A stretch of 12,717 nt of DNA from CALHVX01 sp038757945 (GCA_038757945.1 JBCDGJ010000145.1:1-12717); one strand, 5' to 3'. Shown: positions 1-6,229, counted from the stretch's first letter. The notes: generated by a model from the sequence alone, not told the origin. Program-made: numbers and translations.

Positions 1-1
1 G

Positions 2-589
2 CTCGGGGAGCGTGCCGAGATCACCGATCGGCATCGGCAGATTGTTGCCGTTGGAGCCGAGCTCGAGGCGGATAACCTGCTGGTCGTCAGCGACGAACCC
101 GATCTGGCGCGGACGGCCGACGGCCTGCACCAGCTCTGTGAGCTGGCCGCACCCAACGGGCAGCGGGTATGCCTTGAGTTCCTGCGTATAACGGCAATCA
201 GCCGTCCGTCGCAGGCACTTGCTGCGGTCCGCCAGGCGGCTCATCCAGCGGTCGGTATCCTGGTCGACAGCCTCCATCTGGCACGCAGCGGCGAAGCGGC
301 GGCGATACTCGCGGACCAGCCATCACTGCTGCCGTACCTGCAGCTGTGCGACGCGCCCGCGAACTTCACCGATGACCCGGCGGGCCTGCTGGAAGATGCG
401 TTGGATCGGCGCAGCGCTCCGGGCGAGGGCGAGCTGCCACTGGCGGAGACGTTGGCGCTCAACGAAGCGGCGCCGCTCAGCCTCGAAGTACGGTCCCGTG
501 CCTATCGGGAGCGGTATCCGGATCCGGTGGAACGGGCGGGCGCGATCCGCCAGCAGACGCTGCGGTTTCTCGCCGCGCAGGGAGCCTGA
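2..589 (+). CDS. Sugar phosphate isomerase/epimerase-like TIM-barrel protein (5' truncated)
   Basis: An open frame runs from the window edge to a TGA at 587-589, giving about 195 C-terminal residues; the start lies outside the window. The fragment reads like the second half of a xylose-isomerase-like/AP-endonuclease-2 TIM barrel. It has a strand ending in CLEFLR (candidate metal-ligand Glu), then GILVDSLHLARSG (Asp and His where the family places metal ligands), then YLQLCDAP, and a late GEGELPL segment matching the family's common G-G-x-G/E pattern before the last barrel helix. Family members isomerise or epimerise sugars or inositols in the cytoplasm using a divalent metal. The substrate cannot be told from this fragment. 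It converges on the degS-type gene with a gap of only 31 nt, so nothing suggests shared function. The fold assignment is fairly safe; the function is not. Confidence 0.7.
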   Translation, partial: LGERAEITDRHRQIVAVGAELEADNLLVVSDEPDLARTADGLHQLCELAAPNGQRVCLEFLRITAISRPSQALAAVRQAAHPAVGILVDSLHLARSGEAAAILADQPSLLPYLQLCDAPANFTDDPAGLLEDALDRRSAPGEGELPLAETLALNEAAPLSLEVRSRAYRERYPDPVERAGAIRQQTLRFLAAQGA

Positions 590-620
590 GCCGGACTATA
601 TGGGCGCCGACGGGCTCGGT

Positions 621-1673
621 TCAGGGGCTCAGCGGCGGACGGCGGATCGGCACAGCGGTCAGCGTCAGCGGCTGGTCGTCGCGCAGCACGTCGAGCTTCA
701 GCGGCGTGCCAGGCGGTGCGGCCGCGATCTGCTGGCTGACGACGCTCGAGGTCTGACAGGGCGTTCCGTCCACGGCCATGAGGACGTCACCCACCCGGAC
801 CCCAGCTACCGCCGCCGGCCCGTCAGCGAGCAGGCGGTTGATGCGCAGCCCGAAGGGCATGCCCGGGGCTGGCGTTGGCGCCAGCTCGAAGCCGAGCCAG
901 CCGCGAACGACGGCGCCGCCGGCGGCGAGCCGCTGCATGATGTCGAGCGCAAGATCGACCGGGATTGCAAAGCCGATACCTTCGGAGCCGCCGGAGCGCG
1001 AGAAGATCAGCGTGTTGATGCCGATCAGCCTGCCCGCCGTGTCGACCAGGGCGCCGCCGGAGTTGCCGAGGTTGATCGCGGCGTCGGTCTGCAGGAAGTC
1101 GGCGTAGGGCGAGTCGGTGATGCCGATGCGTCCTTTGGCGCTGATGATGCCGGCGGACACCGTTTGCCCCAGGCCGAACGGATTGCCGATTGCAAGAGCG
1201 ATATCGCCCACGGCGACCTCGGCGGAGCTGCCGAACGGCATCGGGGTGAGCCCGGTTGCAGGCACGCGGATCAGCGCAAGATCAGTCTCCAGATCAGTAC
1301 CGATGATCGAGGCGGTTGTCGCCTGGCCGTTGTGAAACGCCACCAGCACTTCATCGGCATCCGCCACTACATGATTGTTGGTCAGAATGAAGCCGTCCGC
1401 CGACACGATGACCCCGGAACCGAGCGAGCTCTGCACCCGGGCGCTGTTGCGCAGATCGAGGCGCTCACACCATTCACGGTATTCCGGCCTTGCGCAGATA
1501 GCGGGGCGGCTGCGCTGGGAGGTGTAGATGTTGACCACGGCCGGTGCAGCTTGCCGGACCGCTGCGGCATAGCCCGGGCGTTCTGGAACCGTCTCCTTGG
1601 AGCCGAGGAGAATCAGGCCGATGAGGATCCCGAGGCCGGCCGGCAGCAGGATGTAGCGGGTGAAATCGAACAT
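621..1673 (-). CDS. degS: Membrane-anchored DegS/AlgW-type serine endoprotease, trypsin + one PDZ
   Basis: 350 residues, close to the 355 of E. coli DegS. Residues 8-24 form one hydrophobic anchor, so the protease should face the periplasm. The chymotrypsin-like domain follows, with all three catalytic residues visible: His101 in TNNHVV, Asp131 in ETDLALI and Ser205 in GNSGGAL. A single PDZ domain covers about 255-345. One anchor plus one PDZ separates it from soluble two-PDZ DegP/MucD. The family senses unfolded outer-membrane proteins through the PDZ domain and makes the first cut in the anti-sigma factor (RseA/MucA), releasing sigma-E/AlgU. The frame stays open upstream to 1784, but those residues look unlike the family, and MFDFTRYILLPAG is a natural start. 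No Shine-Dalgarno sequence precedes this ATG. Cys60 and Cys69 lie in the loop before the first catalytic strand, which is unusual for DegS. In pseudomonads the same protein is called AlgW. Confidence 0.93.
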   Translation of the reverse strand: MFDFTRYILLPAGLGILIGLILLGSKETVPERPGYAAAVRQAAPAVVNIYTSQRSRPAICARPEYREWCERLDLRNSARVQSSLGSGVIVSADGFILTNNHVVADADEVLVAFHNGQATTASIIGTDLETDLALIRVPATGLTPMPFGSSAEVAVGDIALAIGNPFGLGQTVSAGIISAKGRIGITDSPYADFLQTDAAINLGNSGGALVDTAGRLIGINTLIFSRSGGSEGIGFAIPVDLALDIMQRLAAGGAVVRGWLGFELAPTPAPGMPFGLRINRLLADGPAAVAGVRVGDVLMAVDGTPCQTSSVVSQQIAAAPPGTPLKLDVLRDDQPLTLTAVPIRRPPLSP

Positions 1674-1679
1674 CTGCGG

Positions 1680-1708
1680 ATCATCGGGAGCCCGATTGAC
1701 AGGGTCAA
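1680..1708 (-). promoter_or_regulatory. Candidate sigma-70 promoter of degS, predicted leaderless
   Basis: On the minus strand a TTGACC -35 (1703-1708, 5 of 6 consensus bases) is followed after exactly 17 nt by a GATGAT -10 (1680-1685, 4 of 6). The expected start site, six to seven bases downstream, falls on or beside the A of the degS ATG (1673). The mRNA could therefore be leaderless, which fits the lack of any Shine-Dalgarno sequence. This is inferred from motif matching only. Confidence 0.45.
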
Positions 1709-1709
1709 T
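1695..1709. promoter_or_regulatory. Perfect dyad ATTGAC-N3-GTCAAT between degS and zapE
   Basis: A perfect 6-bp inverted repeat with a 3-bp centre sits in the 79-nt divergent gap. Its minus-strand arm supplies the candidate degS -35 element. It resembles the FNR/Anr/Dnr box (TTGAY-N4-RTCAA), but the spacer is one base too short. It may be an operator, or simply two facing -35-like hexamers. Confidence 0.4.
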
Positions 1710-1717
1710 GCTAGAGT
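1709..1717 (+). promoter_or_regulatory. Possible extended -10 for zapE
   Basis: TGC followed by TAGAGT (1712-1717) resembles an extended -10 element, with 4 of 6 hexamer matches plus the TG motif. Transcription would begin near 1723, giving a 5' leader of about 30 nt to the ATG at 1753. The TTGACA at 1696-1701 is only 10 nt upstream, too close to act as its -35, so this call is weak. Confidence 0.25.
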
Positions 1718-1752
1718 CGCGCCGTTTTTCCTCGAGAGCTCCGCAAGCGACG

Positions 1753-2916
1753 ATGAAAGAATCGCAAGTCAGGCAGGTAGCCAACGCAGAAGCGGTACCG
1801 GGCAGCGCCGGCCCCGCTAACTCCGAATCGCCGCTCGAGCACTACGAACGGCTGCTGGCGGAGGGCGTGCTGGCGCCGGATCCGGCGCAGCGCCTGGTTA
1901 TCGGTGCGCTGAACGATCTATACCGAACGCTCACGGCGCCGCCGCCACAGCTCGGGCTGCTCAAGCGGTTGAGCGTCCGCTTTCGGGAGCCGCAACCGCC
2001 GCCGCGGGGACTCTATATCTGGGGCAGCGTCGGCCGCGTCAAGACCATGCTAATGGACATCTTCTACGACCGCCTGCCCCCGGGCGTCGGCGTGCGGATG
2101 CATTTCCATCGTTTCATGCATCGGGTGCAGGCTGAGCTGAAGGCCCTGTCCGGGGTCAGCGATCCGCTCGCAGAAGTCGCTAAACAGTTTGCCCGCGATG
2201 CTCGCGTGCTGTGCTTCGACGAGTTCTTCGTCTCCGACATCGGTGATGCCATGATCCTTGCCGAGATGCTGCGACATCTCTTTGCGCTCGGGGTCACGAT
2301 GGTGGCTACCTCGAACGTCGTACCGTCTGGGCTCTATGCGAACGGGCTGCAGCGGCGGCGTTTCCTGCCAGCCATCGAGCTGCTCGAGACCTACCTCGAG
2401 GTACTGGAACTCGGAAGCCCCACAGATTTCCGGCTGCGCGCGCTGAAGCAGGCCGAGATTTACCACTCGCCACTCGATGCGGCGGCCGAGGCTGGTCTGG
2501 AGCGCAGCTTCCGGTCGCTGGCGCCAGAGGCCGACTGGTCCCCGGAGCCGCTGGAGATCGAGGGGCGGCCGATTCCGGTGCGCGCGCTGGCGCCGGACGT
2601 GGCCTGGTTCGAGTTTGCGGCACTGTGCGAAGGGCCGCGCAGCCAGGTCGACTACATCGAGCTGTCGCGAGAGTTTCATACGGTGCTGCTCGCCAACGTG
2701 CCGCAGCTGACCGCCCGACAGGAAAACGCGGCGCGACGCTTCATTGCGCTGATCGACGAGTTCTACGATCGCGGCGTCAAGCTGATCATCTCGGCTGCGG
2801 TGCCGATCCTCGAGCTCTACGCCGGCGACAAGCTGCGCTTCGAATTCGAGCGTACCCAGAGCCGTCTGATCGAAATGCAGTCGGAGGCCTACCTGGCGAG
2901 GGATCATCAGGCCTGA
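1753..2916 (+). CDS. zapE: ZapE/AFG1-family cell division ATPase with altered Walker A
   Basis: 387 residues (E. coli ZapE has 375). ZapE is a cytoplasmic P-loop ATPase that associates with the FtsZ ring at constriction; mitochondrial AFG1/LACE1 is the eukaryotic relative. Family blocks appear in order: SPLEHYERLLAEG near the N-terminus (26-38), LYIWGSVGRVKTMLMD (87-102) in the Walker A position, MHFHRFMHRVQ (116-126), Walker B VLCFDEFFVSDIGDAM (152-167), ATSNVVPSGLYANGLQRRRF (185-204), and a C-terminal lid with FHTVLL and RFIALIDEFYDRGVKLI. The P-loop reads GSVGRVKT: the Gly just before the catalytic Lys is Val96. All else looks intact, with no frameshift or stop. Earlier in-frame ATGs (1660, 1708) would overlap the promoter gap or degS, so 1753 is preferred. 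The gene is divergent from degS and is followed by rplM after 142 nt. Confidence 0.92.
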   Translation: MKESQVRQVANAEAVPGSAGPANSESPLEHYERLLAEGVLAPDPAQRLVIGALNDLYRTLTAPPPQLGLLKRLSVRFREPQPPPRGLYIWGSVGRVKTMLMDIFYDRLPPGVGVRMHFHRFMHRVQAELKALSGVSDPLAEVAKQFARDARVLCFDEFFVSDIGDAMILAEMLRHLFALGVTMVATSNVVPSGLYANGLQRRRFLPAIELLETYLEVLELGSPTDFRLRALKQAEIYHSPLDAAAEAGLERSFRSLAPEADWSPEPLEIEGRPIPVRALAPDVAWFEFAALCEGPRSQVDYIELSREFHTVLLANVPQLTARQENAARRFIALIDEFYDRGVKLIISAAVPILELYAGDKLRFEFERTQSRLIEMQSEAYLARDHQA

Positions 2917-2922
2917 GGGGCA

Positions 2923-2951
2923 TTGCCTGGGGGGCTCCGCTCCGCTATCCT
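2923..2951 (+). promoter_or_regulatory. Candidate rplM promoter
   Basis: TTGCCT (2923-2928) and TATCCT (2946-2951) are separated by 17 nt. Each matches the sigma-70 consensus at 4 of 6 positions. Transcription would start near 2958, giving a leader of about 100 nt before rplM. Ribosomal-protein operons usually have their own promoter, and zapE is functionally unrelated, which supports a promoter in this gap. Confidence 0.4.
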
Positions 2952-3004
2952 TCGCGACCCATTTTTGACCGCCCTGCGCTGTGCCGCGGCGCGGTCCGTT
3001 ACCG

Positions 3005-3041
3005 GATCCACCAGTCCACCGGAACGGTTGGTGCCAGGATC
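3005..3041 (+). promoter_or_regulatory. Leader hairpin upstream of rplM, possible L13 autoregulatory site
   Basis: GATCC-ACCAG (3005-3014) pairs with TTGGT (3028-3032) and GGATC (3037-3041), leaving a 4-nt bulge at 3033-3036 and a 13-nt loop. It ends 17 nt before the rplM ATG, just upstream of the weak GAG ribosome site at 3048-3050. L13 represses its own mRNA leader in bacteria studied, so this is a plausible site. I could not match it to a known leader family. Confidence 0.3.
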
Positions 3042-3058
3042 GCAAACGAGACTTGACC

Positions 3059-3487
3059 ATGAGAACTGTCAGCCGCCGTCCGCAGGACGTGCAACACAAC
3101 TGGGTGGTGATTGACGCCAAGGACCAGGTCCTTGGTCGCCTGGCAACCGAGATCGCGCACCGCCTGCGTGGTAAGCACCGTCCGGACTATACGCCGCACG
3201 TGGATACCGGGGATTTTGTCGTCGTCGTCAACGCCGATCAGGTGCGGGTGACCGGGAATAAGGGCGAAGGCAAGATGTATCACCGTCACACCGGGTTCCC
3301 GGGTGGACTTAAGTCCATGAGTTTCAATAAGTTACATGAGCGGCAGCCGACCCGGGCGATTGAGATCGCGGTGAAGGGAATGCTCCCCAAGAACCCGCTG
3401 GGACGGGCCATGTTCCGAAAGCTGAAGGTCTACGCGGGCGCTGAACACCCGCATGCCGCCCAGCAACCGCAAGCAGTGGAGTTGTAA
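3059..3487 (+). CDS. rplM: 50S ribosomal protein L13
   Basis: 142 residues, the same length as E. coli L13. It is recognisable throughout: WVVIDAKDQVLGRLATEIA (15-33), RGKHRPDYTPHVDTGD (37-52), VNADQVRVTGNK (57-68), the IAVKGMLPKNPLGRAMFRKL block, and a C-terminal AGAEHPHAAQQPQ. L13 is an early-assembly protein that binds 23S rRNA. The start at 3059 gives MRTVSRRPQDVQ, equivalent to the E. coli N-terminus; the longer frame to 2981 is intergenic. rpsI follows after 3 nt, and its Shine-Dalgarno GGAG (3478-3481) lies inside the last codons of rplM, so the pair is co-transcribed and probably translationally coupled. Confidence 0.98.
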   Translation: MRTVSRRPQDVQHNWVVIDAKDQVLGRLATEIAHRLRGKHRPDYTPHVDTGDFVVVVNADQVRVTGNKGEGKMYHRHTGFPGGLKSMSFNKLHERQPTRAIEIAVKGMLPKNPLGRAMFRKLKVYAGAEHPHAAQQPQAVEL

Positions 3488-3490
3488 GAG

Positions 3491-3877
3491 ATGGCACAGA
3501 GCTATGGCACCGGTCGTCGCAAGACCTCAGCAGCTCGCGTTTACCTGACGCCGGGCACCGGCCGCATCCTGGTCAATAGAAAGCCCCTTGACGAGTACTT
3601 CGGCCGCGAGACCGCCCGGATGGTAGTTCGCCAGCCGCTGGCTGTCGCCGAAATGCTGGACCGCCTCGACGTCAAGGTTTCCGTGAGCGGCGGCGGCGGA
3701 TCCGGCCAGGCCGGCGCTATCCGCCACGGCATTGCCCGGGCGCTGGTAGAGCACGATGAAACGCTCAAGGCCCCGCTCCGTCGTGCAGGCTTCCTGACCC
3801 GTGATGCACGCGCCGTTGAGCGGAAAAAAGTGGGCCTGCGCAAGGCGCGCAAGCGGCCGCAGTTCTCCAAGCGCTGA
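3491..3877 (+). CDS. rpsI: 30S ribosomal protein S9
   Basis: 128 residues (E. coli has 130). The N-terminal YGTGRRKTSAARVYL, central SGGGGSGQAGAIRHGIARAL and C-terminal GLRKARKRPQFSKR blocks are all typical. S9 sits in the 30S head, and its basic C-terminal SKR tail reaches the P-site tRNA anticodon. It pairs with L13 in one operon, the conserved bacterial arrangement. A GGAG at 3478-3481 precedes the ATG by 9 nt. I saw no clear intrinsic terminator in the bases after the stop. Confidence 0.98.
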   Translation: MAQSYGTGRRKTSAARVYLTPGTGRILVNRKPLDEYFGRETARMVVRQPLAVAEMLDRLDVKVSVSGGGGSGQAGAIRHGIARALVEHDETLKAPLRRAGFLTRDARAVERKKVGLRKARKRPQFSKR

Positions 3878-3931
3878 TTGAGCGCGAATACCTCGAAAAT
3901 TCTGTCCGTGAGGGATCAGTTTTGGTGGGGT

Positions 3932-3952
3932 TTTGACGCGCGCTGGGTCAAA
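3932..3952. repeat. Inverted repeat TTTGAC-N9-GTCAAA
   Basis: A perfect 6-bp dyad lies 55 nt after the rpsI stop and about 370 nt before petA. The spacer begins with GCGCGC, which recurs at 3955-3960. No T-tract follows, so it is not an intrinsic terminator. It shares the TTGAC/GTCAA half-site with the dyad at 1695-1709, but with a spacer 6 bp longer. Confidence 0.4.
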
Positions 3953-4114
3953 CTGCGCGCGTAATCGACTGACGGAGCGCCCGTCGGGAAGGGGCACCCT
4001 CAACCACCGGATACGAACGAGCCAGAATCGAGCAGCCACGGAGCAGGCGGGAGCCTGAGCGGGGTGCTGAACGGTCCCCGGTCGACCACCGGTGATCGTT
4101 GGGCGTGCTGGCAT

Positions 4115-4144
4115 TCGATCCTGCCATCGATCCTGGAATCGATG
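4115..4144. repeat. 12-bp-period TCGAT repeat with a CATCGAT/ATCGATG dyad
   Basis: TCGAT recurs at 4115, 4127 and 4139, exactly 12 bp apart, and the first two copies extend to TCGATCCTG. Overlapping this is a perfect inverted repeat, CATCGAT (4125-4131) and ATCGATG (4138-4144), with a 6-nt centre. An alternative imperfect stem can form between GGCATTCGAT (4110-4119) and ATCGATGCC. It could be an iterated binding site or a leader-RNA switch for petABC; no function is established. Confidence 0.4.
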
Positions 4145-4311
4145 CCCGCGGCGGGTCCCCTGACTGAGAGCGCATTCGGATCACGACTATCCGGATCCCA
4201 TGGGTTGCGAACATCAGCCGATACGCTTTCAGCGTGGCGTTTCGTTGCAGTGAGCGGTCCTGCTTACCGAACGAAGGGCGACGCCGGGGCGAGCACTATT
4301 CGTTAACCAGC

Positions 4312-4316
4312 AGGGA
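4312..4316 (+). promoter_or_regulatory. petA ribosome binding site
   Basis: AGGGA lies 6 nt before the petA ATG at 4323 and fixes that start. Confidence 0.7.
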
Positions 4317-4322
4317 TCAGCC

Positions 4323-4961
4323 ATGGCCGAAGCAACTGCCGAGCAGACTGAAATCGCCGCGATCAACTCCGGCGCCCCCATCAACTCCTCCCGTCGTTAC
4401 TTTCTGATCGCGTCTACGGCCGCGGTGGCCGGTGCCGGTGTCGTCGGAGCGGCTGTTCCGTTCGTGGCGTCCTGGTTCCCCAGCGCCAAAGCCAAGGCGG
4501 CGGGCGCGCCGATCCGGATCAACATTGCCAAGCTGCAGCCCGGCGAAATGTACGGGCCGATCCCGGCCTGGCGCGGGCAGCCAGTGTTCGTGCTCAACCG
4601 CACGCCGGAGATGCTCGAAGGGCTCGGTGAGCACACCGGCGATCTGAGCGATCCGGAGTCTGATGTGGAATCACAGACGCCGGAGTACGCCAAGAACGAG
4701 CATCGCTCGATCCGCCCCGAGATCGGCGTATACCTCGGTCTCTGCACGCACCTCGGCTGCTCACCGAAGTTTCAGCCGACGGTTACACCCGCGCTCCTCG
4801 GCGACTGGAAAGGTGGCTTCTTCTGCCCCTGTCACGGCAGCAAGTTCGACCTGGCGGGGCGGGTGGCCAAGGGAGTTCCCGCGCCGTCTAACCTGCTGGT
4901 GCCGCCCTACTACTTTGAAGGCGCTAACACGATCGTAATCGGCGAAGAAGGCAACGCGTAA
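4323..4961 (+). CDS. petA: Ubiquinol-cytochrome c reductase, Rieske iron-sulfur subunit
   Basis: 212 residues. The N-terminus carries a twin-arginine motif, SRRYFLIA (Arg24-Arg25), then a hydrophobic stretch to about 52, so it should be exported folded by Tat and kept as a membrane anchor. Both [2Fe-2S] boxes are present: CTHLGC (Cys141, His143, Cys146) and CPCHGS (Cys168, Cys170, His171). Cys141, His143, Cys168 and His171 bind the cluster, while Cys146 and Cys170 form the stabilising disulfide. The C-terminal GRVAKGVPAPSNLLVPPY segment is the usual Pro loop. The protein takes the first electron from ubiquinol at the Qo site and passes it to cytochrome c1. The stop overlaps the petB start (TAATG), pointing to coupled translation. 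All key residues are intact. Confidence 0.97.
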   Translation: MAEATAEQTEIAAINSGAPINSSRRYFLIASTAAVAGAGVVGAAVPFVASWFPSAKAKAAGAPIRINIAKLQPGEMYGPIPAWRGQPVFVLNRTPEMLEGLGEHTGDLSDPESDVESQTPEYAKNEHRSIRPEIGVYLGLCTHLGCSPKFQPTVTPALLGDWKGGFFCPCHGSKFDLAGRVAKGVPAPSNLLVPPYYFEGANTIVIGEEGNA

Positions 4962-6229
4962 TGGCAGAGATCCCTCAGGACCCGAACACGGGTTCAATGA
5001 CCAAGTTCATGAGCTGGGTTGACCGGCGTTTTCCGGCAACGGAAACCTGGGAATACCACCTCTCGAAGTACTACGCCCCGAAGAACCATAACTTCTGGTA
5101 TCTGATGGGCTGGCTGGCAACGATTGTGCTGGTGAACCAGCTGCTGACCGGCATCTGGCTGACCATGAGCTACGTGCCGAGCGGCGAGGGCGCGTTTGGT
5201 TCTGTTGAATACATCATGCGCGATGTGGAGTACGGCTGGCTGCTGCGCTACCTCCACTCCACCGGTGCGTCGGCCTTCTTCGTGGTCGTGTACCTGCACA
5301 TGTTCCGTGGCCTGCTGTACGGCAGCTATCAGAAGCCGCGCGAGCTGTTGTGGATCATCGGTATGGGTATCTTCGTTGCGCTCATGGCTGAAGGCTTCTT
5401 CGGCTACCTGCTGCCCTGGGGCAACATGTCCTACTGGGGTGCGCAGGTGATCGTCTCGCTGGTTGGCGCCATCCCGGTAGTCGGCGCTGATCTCATGGAG
5501 TGGGTTCGCGGTGACTACCTGATGTCAGGTATCACGCTCAACCGCTTCTTCGCCCTGCACGTCGTCGCGCTGCCGCTGGTGCTGGTGATGCTCGTATTTG
5601 TTCACTTCGTGGCCCTGCACCATGTTGGTTCGAACAATCCCGACGGCATCGAGATCAAAGAAAAGAAAGATGAGAACGGCGTGCCGCTCGATGGCCTGCC
5701 CTTCTGGCCCTACACCGTAACGCACGACGTGCACGCAACGGTGATCTTCCTGTTCATCTTCTGTGCGGTGGTGTTCTTCGCGCCGGAGATGGGCGGCTAC
5801 TTCCTCGAGAAACCGAACTTCGAGCAGGCGAACCCGCTGAAGACGCCGGAGCACATAGCACCGGTCTGGTACTACACGCCGTACTACGCGATGTTGCGGG
5901 CGGCAACGTATCCGCTGTTCGGGCTTGATGCCAAGTTCTGGGGCTTCGTGACCATGGGTGGTGCCATTGTGCTGCCAGCAGTGCTGCCCTGGCTGGATCG
6001 CAGCAAGGTCAAATCGATCCGCTACAAGGGGTCCATGTCGAAGATCATGCTGGCGCTGTTCACGGTATCGTTCCTGATCCTCGGCTACCTCGGCACCATC
6101 GCTCCGTCGGCGATTGCAACCTTCATGGCGCAGGTGTGCACGATGATCTACTTCGCCTACTTCGTCCTCATGCCCTGGTACACACGGGTCGAAGAGACAA
6201 AGCCGGTCCCGGAACGGGTGACAGGCTGA
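4961..6229 (+). CDS. petB: Ubiquinol-cytochrome c reductase, cytochrome b subunit
   Basis: 422 residues, a full-length cytochrome b with about eight membrane helices (near 46-67, 96-118, 130-152, 196-220, 259-275, 325-345, 361-383 and 385-405). Heme ligands are His99 and His113 in helix B and His200 and His215 in helix D. Helix D has 14 residues between its histidines, one more than in mitochondrial and alphaproteobacterial forms; I recall this as normal for beta- and gammaproteobacteria. The Qo motif reads PVWY (301-304) rather than PEWY. GYLLPWGNMSYWG (148-160) and the amphipathic cd helix after it shape the Qo site. This subunit oxidises ubiquinol at Qo and reduces quinone at Qi. AGAAGG at 4946-4951 is the ribosome site. 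The start overlaps the petA stop by one base, and the TGA overlaps an ATG in the petC frame. Confidence 0.97.
   Translation: MAEIPQDPNTGSMTKFMSWVDRRFPATETWEYHLSKYYAPKNHNFWYLMGWLATIVLVNQLLTGIWLTMSYVPSGEGAFGSVEYIMRDVEYGWLLRYLHSTGASAFFVVVYLHMFRGLLYGSYQKPRELLWIIGMGIFVALMAEGFFGYLLPWGNMSYWGAQVIVSLVGAIPVVGADLMEWVRGDYLMSGITLNRFFALHVVALPLVLVMLVFVHFVALHHVGSNNPDGIEIKEKKDENGVPLDGLPFWPYTVTHDVHATVIFLFIFCAVVFFAPEMGGYFLEKPNFEQANPLKTPEHIAPVWYYTPYYAMLRAATYPLFGLDAKFWGFVTMGGAIVLPAVLPWLDRSKVKSIRYKGSMSKIMLALFTVSFLILGYLGTIAPSAIATFMAQVCTMIYFAYFVLMPWYTRVEETKPVPERVTG

Larger units (their letters stand above)
3878..4322. other. 445-nt non-coding gap between rpsI and petA
   Basis: No open frame here looks like a protein; the longest (3948-4214 on the minus strand, 4064-4306 on the plus strand) match nothing I recognise. 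It must carry the petABC promoter, but I could not find a good -35/-10 pair. Listed separately are a TTTGAC-N9-GTCAAA dyad (3932-3952) and a 12-bp-period TCGAT repeat with an inverted repeat (4115-4144). A small ACGCT-TTC-AGCGT hairpin lies at 4223-4235. A small RNA or a long petA leader is possible. Confidence 0.6.

Noticed and set aside
1695..1709. FNR/Anr box
   Set aside because: The half-sites fit TTGAY/RTCAA, but the centre is 3 bp, not 4, so it was kept only as an unassigned dyad.
1696..1717. TTGACA plus TAGAGT as a standard zapE promoter
   Set aside because: The spacer is only 10 nt, far below the 16-18 nt that sigma-70 needs. Only the extended -10 reading was kept, at low confidence.
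219..1820. 533-residue plus-strand open frame across the isomerase end and degS
   Set aside because: It is antisense to degS, whose catalytic motifs are unmistakable. The translation is Arg/Ala-rich and resembles no protein; such shadows are common in GC-rich DNA.
2050..3120. 356-residue minus-strand open frame antisense to zapE and the rplM start
   Set aside because: No family signature; it is fully covered by zapE and the rplM leader on the other strand.
3948..4306. Small open frames on both strands in the rpsI-petA gap
   Set aside because: No recognisable motif and no convincing ribosome site; the composition looks like chance open frames.
5621..5666. Unusual helix-D histidine spacing (His200, His215) in cytochrome b as a novelty
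   Set aside because: As I recall Pseudomonas cytochrome b, it has the same spacing, so this is probably a normal beta/gammaproteobacterial trait.
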